A stretch of DNA of 64,000 bases from Ambrosia x helenae. Lineage: Eukaryota > Streptophyta > Magnoliopsida > Asterales > Asteraceae. This document shows positions 21,900 to 33,257 of this stretch, one piece after another (position 1 is the stretch's first letter; each line of letters starts with the position of its first letter). The notes under the pieces were generated by a model. That model had not been told where the DNA came from and ran no database searches. It saw only the letters and a list, made by a program, of their open reading frames with translations. Where the stretch lies: contig CM061223.1 in assembly GCA_030844895.1 (NCBI GenBank), forward strand, positions 30,308,561 to 30,372,560. Reading direction: 5' to 3'. A program made the translations under genes and the position numbers.

Positions 21900-24566
21900 T
21901 GTCACACCCTCAAATTACCACTGCGGAGTTTTACCGCGAGGCGCGTGACACACCAGGATCCAAGTCAACGGTCACAATAAACAACACTATATGATACGTA
22001 AAAATGACATGATCAAACCATTAAGTTTCAAAACTGTTCCAACACAGCGGAAGCATAATATGTGCTACAATTCAAAATGAAATATAAAGTCTGAAATGTT
22101 TAGCAAAACGTGCATATGATTCCTAGACGCCGTGAGACTCCGTGCGCCTATCGACAGCTGCTACCTTAGCGACCTGAGACAAACATGCTAAAAACGTCAG
22201 CAAATAATGCCGGTGAGTTCACAGGTTTTTAAGTAAAACGTTTCACGAACTTTTGAAAGACCATCATGATACTACCGACCGATGAAAACACTCGTTAAAT
22301 GTTTGGACTCCATAACGAACCTCCCAAACGAACTATCACCCACCGCAGTTAACGAACTACCATCCCATGGTCAACGAACTGCTTTACCAAAGCTAACGAA
22401 CTACCATCCCATGGTCAACAAACTACTATGACATAGCTAACGAACTACCACATAGAGGCTAACGAACTACCGCACCACGGCTAACGAACTGCCACAACAT
22501 AGGCCATATAATACGAAACATAAATGAATACCTTGAACCCAAATGAACACTCCCAAAACGTAGTGAATACGTGAGTACCCAAAAACATAGTTGTCACGCC
22601 TTTTAGGAAAACACATTTGACACACGTTAAAGAACACAACATGTTTTCTCCCCCGAAAACGTAAAACCAGTAAAAGAGTGGGGCCGTGAAACTCACCTTA
22701 GATAGCGTTCCTCAAATATATGTAAAGATGTTTAGCCCTTGATAATCCCTCTACCGGAGATCTATCAAAATGTTCACATAAGTGTTCCGACTAATAACCA
22801 TAAGGTTATCTAGTCCCCGATTGTCCAGATCATAACCAAGTATGTTTTAAAACGTGTTTAAATGTTCAACCGACACACTAGACCGACCCGACATCCCGTT
22901 GGTGACCCATTACCCTAACTAATCAAGTACACATAGATTACACGCAAGGTTCAAGCATAAAACACTTAGTTTGTATCAAAATCTCATTTTTGTTAACGTA
23001 GGGTCGAATGTGGCTGTAAGTGGTCGAATGTGTCCCTAAAAGGTCGAATGTGGCTTTGAACTTCCACCTTCGCCCCTTTTCTTCCCACCTTCGCCCATTT
23101 ATGGCACCTTCGCCCCTTTAGCTTCCAGGTTCGACCCCTGGAATCCACCTTCGCCCGTTCGACTGGCCGAAGGTGTTCCAGGTTCGACCCTGCTGTGTTG
23201 TTTACTCAAAAACGCGTCCAAAAACATCCGAAAACATCACGAAACATCATGAGTTACAGCAGTCAAGCATCATTAATATATTCCTACGAAACCCTACAAA
23301 TTTTACCCCAAAATCTATCCGTTTTACAAGTTTCCTAAAATAGTAAATTATGGAGATGTCACATCATCATGCATGAAAATATTACCCAATTAGGAAACTT
23401 TCTGAAATCAATCAATAATCAGCTCATCATACTCGAATCATCATGAACAAGAAACCCCTATCATAACCTTATCATAACCATCCAAAAACAAGCCCTAAAT
23501 CTAACTAAAACCCCTTTAATCGTCAAAACACCATCAACAATCAAAGGTAACATGGTTCAATCATAACCCATTATTAAATAACAGCCCTAGGTTGTTATCA
23601 TATCATCTATACAACAAGTAATCATCAAATAATGCACAATATCATATTAACACATGTTTAGTTTGCATAAAAACTCATTGTTTATGAATAGGTTTTATTT
23701 AGAAAGATATTAGGAAGGTTTTTACCCATAAAACATGTTGATATCAGATCTGGACCCTTGGGGTTTAGATGAAAACAAGTTAAAATTGTTTAAAAAGGAT
23801 TTGGAATGAAGAACACACCTTAGATTTTCACTTGTAATGATTTAGAGAGTTAGGTTATGAAAAACAAGCTCAAAAACTCCTTCCCCAATGATAATAGCTG
23901 ATAGAGAGTGTTTGGAGGCGTTTAGGGTTTGTGAAATGGTGAAAAATGGCTAAGGATGGTATTTATACCAGGTCCAGGTTCGCCCATTTTATGTGGTCGA
24001 ATGTGGAACTTTTCCACATTCGCCCATTTGTAATGGTCGAGTGTGGAATCTTTCCACATTCGCCCACTTTGTTTCTACATTCGCCCATTTCTCAAGTTCC
24101 ATTTCCACATTCGCCCACTATTTCCACATTCAGGTCATCAGCACTTTTTAACACATGTTAACAGCACTTTTTAACACATGTTAACTTTTTTCCAGATTTC
24201 CAGTTTGTCGTGTTTAACGCATTCTAACACATCTTAACACATAAGCATGCATCCATAATCTATATTTAGCATATTTATGCACGTATAATCGTTTGTACAT
24301 CGTTTAAGCAAGTATAAGTATACAATCCACCACACGACCCATAATCTACACATATACTTAATTAGTTCATGTAATGTCACCAACAACGGAACCCGGTACT
24401 AGTGTATTCCCAAAATGACTCCCAATGATCCTCCGGATCATTGAACCCTGGACAATCCTAATCTGACCCGACTCAACTAACCCAGTTAAGTTTGTTTATA
24501 AACGTTTCCCGCTAAGGTAGACTTATGTGTTCATAAAGTGTTGACTCAAACATGCCGGGTGTCACA
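21900..24566 (-). mobile_element. Gypsy LTR, right copy, complete (5' LTR)
   Basis: It runs from TGTCACACC at 21900 to GGGTGTCACA at 24566, giving TGTGACACCC...GGTGTGACA on the minus strand, 2.67 kb. The TATA word lies at 23960-23967 on the minus strand, about 600 bases into the LTR. The flank at 24567 is GTTCA; the matching target duplication would lie beyond the gap. Near-identity to the middle LTR implies a recent event. Confidence 0.92.
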
Positions 24567-24681
24567 GTTCATAACTACTCCTCTTACTACATGGCGCTTA
24601 CCTAGCCAACGCTTAGATCCGGCCCTACCCAAACTTTTCTGGTTCACCCCGGGCTATCATCGGCGGTCTTCTATGAGATCC

Positions 24682-24727
24682 GAGAGTATGGTAAGTAAGA
24701 AAAAAAATTCTTACTTACCATACTCTC
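24682..24727. other. Perfect 20-bp inverted repeat with six-base A loop
   Basis: GAGAGTATGGTAAGTAAGAA at 24682-24701 is followed by six A and then its exact reverse complement at 24708-24727. No transposon termini are seen around it; the left arm lies in moderately GC-rich DNA of unknown origin (24567-24681). Confidence 0.9.
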
Positions 24728-25221
24728 TATTAGTGTTATAGTAGTGTATAAAATTGTTTCTAATAAAGTAGGAAACGAAGCAGTGGAGTGTTGCCTCCAA
24801 AATAGTGTTTCAGTGAAGTGAAACACTGAAATGATGTGATAGTGTAGGATTGGTGGAAATCAGTGAAGTGAAAAAAACCTTACGAATAATACCCCACCCC
24901 CTAATTACTTATTTTATTTATAGATAGATAATATAACGACAATAATCTTGTAGTGCAATGGCACCTTCATGAGGTTATTAATTTGAGTCTCATATGGAGC
25001 AAAATTGTTTTTGGTTAAGCTAGAGGTTTTACTATTGTGAGCTTTCGAGCGGAGAGTTTCATCTAAAATGATGGAGAGCTGGGTCACCAACAGCCAACGC
25101 CTTCTAAGTTTATGGGTATGAGTGGTCATTTGCCATTAGATTTACTAGGATGATTGGGCTTTTGCAGGTTGTTAAAAAATGGATAATATATAAAGTGGAT
25201 AAAACTAATAAAAAAAAGTTA

Positions 25222-26548
25222 GACTATGTGTTGTGGCGCGTGAGTCAGTTGCCGCGAGCCACAACGTTAGCCACGTGGATCGAGTACACGAGAACACCCA
25301 CGTGCCACTAATTACGCGAGCGACCCGACACGATGGTGGTCGCGTCCGTTAGCAGCACCTTGACTGTTTGAAATTAAAAAAAATAATAATTTTACATTTT
25401 TCATTTATTACAATTACTTAATATATATTTACCACCCGTTCTTCACCACAATTTTTCACTACCAATCTTCATCTTCTTCAAACCTTCACCCAATTTTCAA
25501 ATCTTCACCTTCAAAATCAACCAAAATCATGGTGCAATGGACCAAGGAGGAGGAACTAGCGTTAATAATCACGTATAATCAAGTGCAAGGTGACGGTGCC
25601 TAGACAAGCCGTGGTTCATGAAGCCGCGGACCACAGTGGGGAAAAGTCCTAGTGGAGTTTGGTAACCTTGTCGGGGTACCAAACGTACTTGTGATTTGAT
25701 CTCTCACAAGTACGGGGATCTGAAATCGAATTGTAAAAACATCGAAATCGCGTATAAAAAAGTCTCCAGATATCTCCTCAGCGAAAAAGAAGACCTGCTA
25801 CTAGCTTTTACGCACGTGGGGTATCTTCCAGAGGTTAGACATGACTTTCACCACGTTTCGGCGTGACAAATGTTACGCTCAAGCTCAACCTTACGTTAGT
25901 TTTTTTTATTTGCAATGGTTTTTATTTTAGTGTAATATTTTTATTTTTCAATATAACTTTTTTTTAATGTAATGTTTTCTTTTAGTGCAATTTATTCTTT
26001 TAGTGCGATGTAATATTTTTTTTATTTAATGTAATGTTTAAAAAATGTTTTGTAAAATATTTATGTTTAATATTATTATTTGGTAAAAAAAGACCTGCTC
26101 ACCTTGAGCCACAACGGGATCAAGTGAACAGTTAGCGGTAGCGAGTCATTGACACGTGGACACCTACTAGGCACAATATAATTGACTCAAGTTGTGGCTC
26201 ACCTTTAGCCATAAGGCTAGTGGGTGTGGAGGATGCTCATCATGGATGATGGCCCTCCACCTAAGCTGCCACATCCCCATGGCCTAGCAACATCATCACC
26301 TTGATGGTCCAAGAGTGTGAAGTTAGGAGCATCATCACCCTTTTCTTTTTATATTTTTTTTTCGTATTTTTAATTAATTAATATTGTAACGTTCAAAAAG
26401 AAGCACCATCGACACGTGAAGGGCAAGCAGCAGCATACTGCCGCTTGTGACGACGCCGGGCCTAGGGGCGGTGTTGCCGCCCGGGGCGGTGTTGCCGCCC
26501 CTACCTTAGGCTCGCCGAGCCCCACACCCTTTATTCTAACACATAGTC
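25222..26548 (+). mobile_element. PIF/Harbinger-type element, 1.3 kb, non-autonomous
   Basis: The left end is GACTATGTGTTGTGGC and the right end reversed is GACTATGTGTTAGAAT. TTA flanks both (25219-25221 and 26549-26551). The element carries a broken Myb/SANT-like gene and no DDE transposase. Its right third (26220-26520) has CATCATGGATGATGGCC and a direct pair of GGGGCGGTGTTGCCGCC, perhaps a further small insertion. It matches the truncated element at 95-621. Confidence 0.75.
25529..25866 (+). pseudogene. Myb/SANT-like gene of the Harbinger element, broken
   Basis: It starts MVQWTKEEELALIITYNQVQ at an ATG behind an AT-rich leader with ACCATTTTTCACTACC-like UTR sequence. It then has stops and a frameshift, and resumes as DLISHKYGDLKSNCKNIEIA, YKKVSRYLLSEKEDLLLAF and DFHHVSA before a stop at 25866. 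W..EEE..L, then a W..V...F segment, then S.KY.DLK..C and a long helix are the trihelix/Myb-like order of the Harbinger accessory protein. At least two nonsense codons (near 25602 and 25623) disable it. Confidence 0.6.
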
Positions 26549-27797
26549 TTATTGTATTGAAAAGCCTAAACGACTTTTATTAATGCCTTAACATAATAAT
26601 TGTCTTGAAATATTTTCAAGATTTAAATAGGTGTAATAATGAGTAAATTAGGAAATTATGATGAATTATAATTAGTTACTTTTTTTTTTAAATAAAAGGA
26701 GAGGTAGGAAGTAGACGGCAGGTCAAAGTCTTATTGTTGGGTTATCTGCTTCCTAAACCTACTAATTATTGTATTATTTAAGTGTTTGTTGTCTTTCAAA
26801 TATGGATAGAAGCTAACAAGATATTGTTATATATTTTTTTTATTAATTTTTAGTCAGCTTATTTTGACTCCGACTTTGAGTCTTTGACTATGTTACTTAT
26901 CTTCCAGTGTCGGTTCATTTAGTTTACACTTTGGTACAGTCAACAAAACAAAACAAAAAAACCTTTATGGGTTGGGTTATATTGAATTACCTCAACTATG
27001 AGTGAGGTTATGTAAATTGGTATAACGTGATAAGAATGTGGTGTGTCGATCCATAAATACGATATTGATTATCAAGAGAAACCGTAGTCCAGACAATAAA
27101 GGAAAATACACATGTTTTTACGTCTATAATTTGAAACATATAAATACAACATGATAAAGATAGCATGTGAATATATAAATACAACACGATAAAGATAGCA
27201 TGTGAATTTAAGAACAAGTGTTAGATCGATGACAATAAACTAGCAGGGTCCTCACATGATACGGCGGGAACACAAACATTTTTACGGATATGCATGGTTT
27301 GGTTTTGTTCAATTGTGAGCCTCAACCAAGACCGAAGTCACCGGTTAATCAATCTTATTAACTAATCGGTTAATGATTTGGTTTATTTGATTAGACTGTC
27401 GATTTTCAGTTCGATTAAGTTAATGTTGTTAATAACCAAAACCAAACTTTGGCTAAATATGTACTTAGAAGTACATGAGATTGAGGTATAAAAACTAAAA
27501 ATATATGCATATAATGTTTTGGTTTGGTTAAGTTCAGTTAACTAACGGTACACAAAAAAAAAAAAAAAAAAAAAAAAAACCGATAATCGATTTTCTGTTA
27601 ATTCGGTTTTGGTTACTTCAGTTTTCAATTGAATTATGTTCGCTTTCTTTTGTTCTTGTTCGGTTTCAGTCAGTAGCGAAGCTTAAAAAAAGAGTGGTGG
27701 GGGCCGAAAATCACGAGACCCAATTTTTTTCCCCTCGTTACATTTCGGGTTGTATATTCGGGTCGGGTTGAGTCAAACCATAATAACTCTACAAGTA
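26549..27797. other. AT-rich spacer without genes
   Basis: It holds a run of about 27 A (27552-27578) inside a block rich in GGTTTGGTT/AACCAAACC words, and a short direct repeat of ATATAAATACAAC.TGATAAAGATAGCATG near 27135-27200. No open frame resembles a protein I know. Confidence 0.6.
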
Positions 27798-28061
27798 CTA
27801 GTGGGTTTACCCGCGCGTTATCGCGGGATCCAAATACAAATTGCAATACAACAATGTGATTATTTACAAAACGCAAAATGTAGATTCAATAGTACACCTA
27901 GGTAACCAAGGTTGTGGGTTGAATAAGCCCTTTTGAAATAAATATTTATCTATACGTTAAGTGTCAGGTGACTAAGTTGACATGCTAATTTCTATCAAGC
28001 CAAAGTATATATTTGATCCACTAAAGCACCCATTTTCTTGAGTAGTTTGTATGCATTCTTC

Positions 28062-28353
28062 TTTTTTTTTGAACGGCCAACGAATCAATTTCTGAGGACT
28101 CTCGGGCACCCTTTTGGCGAATTAGGTACTCGAGAGTACCCGGGCCACCAATTCCCAGGAAAACCCGACCACTCACCCGCCCGAAGGCACGACAGTGAAA
28201 TAATCAGTAAAACCGGTCGGGATCAGGACTCGAACCCAAGCCAATGGCCGGGTCATCCCGCATTTCCCCTCCACCAATGTCCTCCAAATGTAGCTAGTGG
28301 GAATTGAACCCAAGCCTCCCAAAGGAAACTTTAGGCCCTCAACCAATGGGCTA
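28062..28353 (-). mobile_element. SINE, copy 1, with two tRNA-like heads
   Basis: On the minus strand it begins GTAGCCCATTGGTTGAGGGC (A-box-like), has GGTTCAATTCCCACT (B box), then about 75 bases later a second tRNA-like GCTTGGGTTCGAGTCCTGAT, and ends GGCCGTTCAAAAAAAAA. A 5' tRNA-like part, internal Pol III boxes and a 3' A tail define a SINE. The tail word GCCGTTCAAAA is shared with copy 2. A clear target duplication is not seen. Confidence 0.75.
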
Positions 28354-28753
28354 CAAGTGTTGGACACATTCCCAAATTTTAATATTAACCAACACATGAC
28401 ACAATGGTTAGAAAAATTTAAAAATAAACGATGGTAGCAAGTATATGACATTGTTTAAAGCATATAATGCCAATTCATTTGTGATCTCTTGCAACAACCA
28501 TTAATATTAATTCATTAAAAATTGTGTGTTACACTTTAAAACTAAGATTTGGTGACAGACAAAAGAAGAGCCTTTTTTCTTGTAAAAATAGTGGTAAATC
28601 ATCTCAATAACAGCCGAATCATATAAATCATCCACATATGAAACTGATATATGACATGACTACACATTTATCTTTTGTTATCAAAATTCTTCTCATACAT
28701 ATACCTAAATTCTTATAAATTGAACAACCATTAGAATTCGTGATTGAAGGAAT

Positions 28754-28754
<1 letters not shown>

Positions 28755-28785
<31 letters not shown>

Positions 28786-28906
28786 AACGGCTAATTTCTT
28801 ACACCTCTTTTTTTACACCTTTTTTTTTTTTGACATTCTTGGAGTTGAACCCCAACCTCACCCAAGAGAGGATTTCCTCTCTACCGCTAGGCTATAACCT
28901 AAGTGG
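28755..28906 (-). mobile_element. SINE, copy 2, short, with double A tract
   Basis: On the minus strand the head reads TAGCCTAGCGGTAGAGAGGA (A box) and GGGGTTCAACTCCAAG (B box), followed by an A run. Then about 25 bases containing GGTGTAAAAAAAGAGGTG lead to AGCCGTTCAAAA and a second run of about 30 A. The end is the same as in copy 1 although the heads differ. Confidence 0.7.
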
Positions 28907-29436
28907 CTTACTGAAGCTGAATTTAAGACGGGGAGAGATGAGACCTAACCTTTTAGTAACAATAAATCAATAAATAATGAAAGGGAAAAACAACTATACT
29001 TCAATTGAGTGAATTTAGATATGGTAACTAATTAGATTAAAACTGAAAACAGTTAACACCATATTTGACAAATAAAATACATAAGTTAAAGCCTCAAGTA
29101 ACTTTCGTTTGCATGTCTTTGCTTCATTGTCATCATTCTACATGATCAAATCAATCTAAATTAAATGAAAATTATTGGTAAACGAATCTAAGTTAAGCAT
29201 GTTATGTAAGTCCAAGTGCATTTGGTTTTCAACATGTTCTCTAATTTCTATGAAATAATGAATCTGGTTTCAAATTGAAGTACTAACCTCTACAAACTAA
29301 ATATACTTGTTTGTCATTTTTCTGTGAAATAAGATGATATCATATTGTTACATTACATTCTGTTTATTTTCTTCTTATTTTTCCATGGAAATATGTAGTA
29401 AATGCAAAGGTGAAGGAGATTGAATAGAAGGCTTAC

Positions 29437-29495
29437 CAGCAACATGAATTCTTCCTTCCGTGCATCTCCACTCATGTAGTACACTTGGGACAAGC
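29437..29495 (-). pseudogene. Possible captured exon in the Helitron
   Basis: On the minus strand an AG acceptor-like context leads into an open stretch reading LSQVYYMSGDARKEEFMLL and then the donor GTAAGCC. Composition is unlike its AT-rich surroundings. The family is not identified. Gene capture by the Helitron is the likely source. Confidence 0.35.
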
Positions 29496-30290
29496 TTTCC
29501 AAATAATTAACAACTATTAAAAATTCCAATCAAGTTTTCAAACAATTAACCTTTTCTTTTGAATCTAAAATCAAGAAATCATTGTTTATATATAAAATTC
29601 TATAACAGAAAGACGAGCAAAAATGTTTCAACAATATACAATCCAACAAAAAAAAAACTCAATTTAATAATAGATATCACAATCAACGGTTAAACACAAT
29701 TCACAACACGAACCTTAGCAATTCAAACTAAAAGGAGACGGATTTACATACCAGACAAAGAAGGCAAATGCATGCTTCTGCGGTGATATGAAATCAGGGT
29801 AAACAAATACAGAAAATAGTAGAAGAAAAGAACACGAATCACACCTGATAATTGAGAAATCGAGTAGGAACTTTGTTTAAATAGAGGGGATTTGAAACTC
29901 CTTTGACATTGAATTGGTAAAACTTCAATTCAAGGCTTTTCGTTTGCAAACCAAAAACGGTTTACAAATCATCAGATAATTGAATGTAAGGAAGATGAAT
30001 GAATGAGTTGCTTTAGCTATTTGTACAATTGGTATCAAAGGTTGTATATTAGGGGTATAAATGGAAGAAAATGTATAAAAATTAGAGATTTACATTGTGC
30101 CTCTTCATATGCCTATCTTAAGAGTTAAGATGATGGTGAAATTACGTATGTATCCGTCGAGTTTCTTTAATATAGATATAGATTGATAACTTTTCTTTAT
30201 TCATTCAAAGTATATACTTGAACTTGATTATTCTTTTAATTTTAAACAAATTCTCTAATATTTTTAACATACATTTATGAGTTCCCATTA

Positions 30291-30634
30291 GACCATGCGT
30301 AGTGGGGGGCTTTATTTATAAAGCCCCCCTTTCTGATTGGTCCACGTGGCTGCTGAGTCAGCATTGAGAGAGAAACTGAAAAAGGGGTGTAGTGGTAGGG
30401 GCTTTATTTATAAAGTCCCTATTAATATTTTATTTTATCTTTTAAATAAAAAAATAATAAAATAATAAGAGAGAAAGTCTGATGTGGCAAAGGATGATTG
30501 AAGGGGGGGAGTTTTGTTCCGGCGCCATAAATATAACGCCAAGGCATGATTTTGAAAAATAGAGCCCCCATGTAATGGTGTTAGGGCTCCATTTTTGTGT
30601 ATAGCGCCCACAAACCTTCCCACTACGGTGGGTC
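30291..30634. mobile_element. Tourist-like MITE (PIF/Harbinger class)
   Basis: Ends GACCATGCGTAGTGG and, from the right, GACCCACCGTAGTGG; flanking 3-mers are TTA and TTG. Inside, the pair GGGGCTTTATTTATAAAG is repeated at 30307 and 30400. The GAC start and target type match 25222 and 13995. Confidence 0.65.
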
Positions 30635-31048
30635 TTGCAAATACGTGACTACAACACTTATATATTGTGTCATATTCTCTGCTAGTTTAACATTCAGTGT
30701 GCAAGTACTAAAGTAAAAATATAAACATGCATAAGTTAAATAATCAAATATATAACCAATATTTTATATTGGTTATTTCTAAACAACCTAAACTTAATGA
30801 TATTCATATTGCGTTAATTAACTTTTTTTTTTTTACATCTAAACCATCAATATATCAACCTTCAAATGATTTAAAGTCATATTGTTTTTTAGGGGTTAAT
30901 GACCAAACCAACTAGAGGATATGTACATATGTTTTACATAGACCAAAATCATAAAAACAAATACATGTATAGATGTACTGGTTTAGATCGTTGATATAGG
31001 CACCAATGTTATTCGGTCAAAATCGGTTCGGTTTATCAAACCAACTAG

Positions 31049-31456
31049 TAGAGGTGTACAAAAAAACCGGTTTTTAAAACCGGCCCGATAAAAAAAACCG
31101 GTAAACCGGTTTGGAGAGAAACCGGTCCGAACCCGACCCTATACATCGGTCCTATGAATGGTTTGTGTTTTGTGGATCGGGTTGGTTTGAAAAACCGGTT
31201 TGAGAGAAGAACCGGTTTGGGGAAAAAACCGGTTTTTGAGAAAAAAAAACCGGTATAAGCAAGGTACTTTGGATATTGGAGGACCGGTTTGGCAAAAAAA
31301 TCGGTTTTAAACCCGATCCTAATCGATTCCAATAGATGGTAGTGTTTGGTGCTAAAAACTGGTTCTAAAACCGGACCGGTTTAGATAAAAACCGGTTTTA
31401 TCATCATAAAAAAAAACGGTACGGTTTGGCCAAAAAAACCGGTTTGTACATGTCTA
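31049..31456. mobile_element. hAT-like MITE with ACCGGT repeats
   Basis: Ends TAGAGGTGTACAAA and, from the right, TAGACATGTACAAA. The 8-mers CCAACTAG (31041-31048) and CCACCTAG (31457-31464) form a target duplication with one change. The interior repeats AACCGGTTTT more than fifteen times in both orientations. Confidence 0.75.
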
Positions 31457-31523
31457 CCACCTAGCGGTGTCCCTTCGGCTTTGTCACAATTTAGAACAAA
31501 AAAATATTTATTTAATGAGAGGT

Positions 31524-33062
31524 AGGGCTGTAAACGAACCAAACGAACACGAACATGGCCTTGTTTGTGTTCGTTTGTTAAGAAAATAATGTGTTTGCGA
31601 ACTGTTCATGAACACTTATCGAACGAGATCTTTTGTTCGTGTTTGTTTGTTAAGACTTCTTGGCCCGCGTCAGAAAGCGGTGTTTGAATGCCTCAAAGTA
31701 GCGCATGCTCAAGACTTCTTGGCTGTCCTTCTTATTGGGGGCTAGGGCAACACACGTCAGCTATTGAATACCGGGCTATCCTTAAATACAGGCTCATGAT
31801 TCCCATGTTCCCAGTTGATGAGCCGTGTCCGGTTTGTAAAAAAACATGTCTAGATAAGTTGGGGAACATGCCCTTCACTGTAAGGAGCTGCCAGGGATGT
31901 TTTATGGGACGTCTTACGAAGGGCAGGAATTTCGGCTAGGAAAGAAGCCCCAGTTAACTTTTTGACGGACCCCTAGAAGGGCGGTCTACCCTAAGGCCAG
32001 CAGATGTCCTTGTGTTCGGGTGGGCACAAGGCAAACATGCGTGTGTTGATCTCACAGGGGTGTCTCCGTTGGTGAGACTTTGAGATTCAGGGTTTGTGGC
32101 AGGGCAAGCAGCCTTGTGAGCAGAATCCCAGAAAGTTGTCAAACATGAAGCTGCCTGTCTGGAGAACCAACACGTCTTTGTGCCATTTGCTTTTGACACA
32201 TTTGGAGGTCTAGCCCCTAAAGCAATCCGGTTCTTAAAAAGAGTTCAAAAGGTGATGCAGAGCAACTCCCCAGCGACGAAGGACCTAAGTTTTATTTTTA
32301 ATAGAGTAGGTTTTTTAATCAAAAGGGGGTAGCGGCGCAACTTGTGACCCGTTTACCCACCTCCCACTTGTAAGAGTTGTCGGTTGAAATTAATGAAATT
32401 TATGCAAATGATATTAATTTGTTAAGGAAATAACGTGTTCACAAACTGTTCATGAACAATTACCGAACGAGGTTTTGTTAGTGTTCGTTTGTCTTTATTT
32501 GTTATATTTAGTTATTAGACAAAAGCAAACACAAAAAAAACACCAATGAACGTAAACGAACACAAATAGGCATTAATGAACAAAACCGAGCACAAAGTAA
32601 CACATATTAAATTCCAAACATCACGAACATTGTCAACCCAAAATATACTAATCTAATTACCCAAATATACTTGACATAATCTTGATCACATAATGTCTCA
32701 TAAAAACACAAAATTATCATATTAAACTTGAAAGCCTTGTTTAATCTATCTAAATTAAAATAGTTAAAGTAATATTAATATGTGATACACTAATATATTA
32801 AATAATCTACCATTGGGAAATCTGAAGTACTTAAATTAAAAATAAAAAGTTAAAAAACACTAATGAACTATCAAACACGTTACCAAACGTTCACGAATAT
32901 AAATGAACGAACGTGACCTCTGTTCATGTTTGTTTGTTTAACTAGACGAACATAATTTCTTGTTTGTGTTCGTTCATTTATTAAACAAACGAACACAAAC
33001 GAATTTCCCGTCAAACATTTCACAAACTGTTTATCGAACGTTTGGTTTGTTTACAGCCCTAT
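31524..33062. mobile_element. hAT-like element enclosing a gene remnant
   Basis: Ends AGGGCTGTAAACGAACC and, from the right, AGGGCTGTAAACAAACC, with the exact 8-bp duplication TGAGAGGT (31516-31523 and 33063-33070). The sides are dense in GAACG/CGTTC words (for example GTTCATGAAC). A 750-base block with different composition, 31655-32405, is the gene remnant. The word TTTGTTAAG occurs at both of its borders. Confidence 0.85.
31655..32405 (+). pseudogene. Remnant of a plant gene with a restriction-like endonuclease-type pattern
   Basis: Pieces in shifting frames read GQHTSAIEYRAILKYRLMIP and FPVDEPCPVCKKTCLD, then RSTLRPADVLVFGWAQGKHA and CVDLTGVSPLV, then VVKHEAACLENQHVFVPFAF, DTFGGLAPKAIRFLKRVQKV and GFLIKRG. 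These match, by memory of the family, a widespread plant gene often labelled reverse-transcriptase-like or auxilin-like. CPVC, a following His/Cys zone, RPADV and VDLTG recall the CCHC plus RPD...D layout of R2-type endonucleases; that link is my inference. Stops near 32092 and 32113 and a frameshift after CLDKLGN kill it. The sequence ends just after an intronless stop, which fits a retrocopy. Confidence 0.55.
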
Positions 33063-33257
33063 TGAGAGGTAAAAAAATAACACCACATCACAACAAGATT
33101 TTATAAAGCAATATACTATACTATTTAAAATAACGAACATGGTAAACGGTGTCAAGTTATATGAAAAACTAAACTAAAAGTGAGGCAATTTGATGATATT
33201 TACATTTGTGTTTCTATCAGTTGTAAGTTGATACTCACAATTTGGTGTTGTATAGTA

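Larger units (their letters stand above)
27798..30182 (-). mobile_element. Non-autonomous Helitron, 2.4 kb
   Basis: On the minus strand it starts A|TCTATATCTATATTAAAGAA (30182). It ends with hairpin CCCGCG-ATAACG-CGCGGG, then TAAACCCA and CTAG at 27798, followed by host T. All Helitron hallmarks are present: TC start, six-base-pair hairpin eight bases before CTAG, A/T target and no duplication. The interior has two SINE copies and at least one exon-like segment, and no Rep/helicase. Confidence 0.9.
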
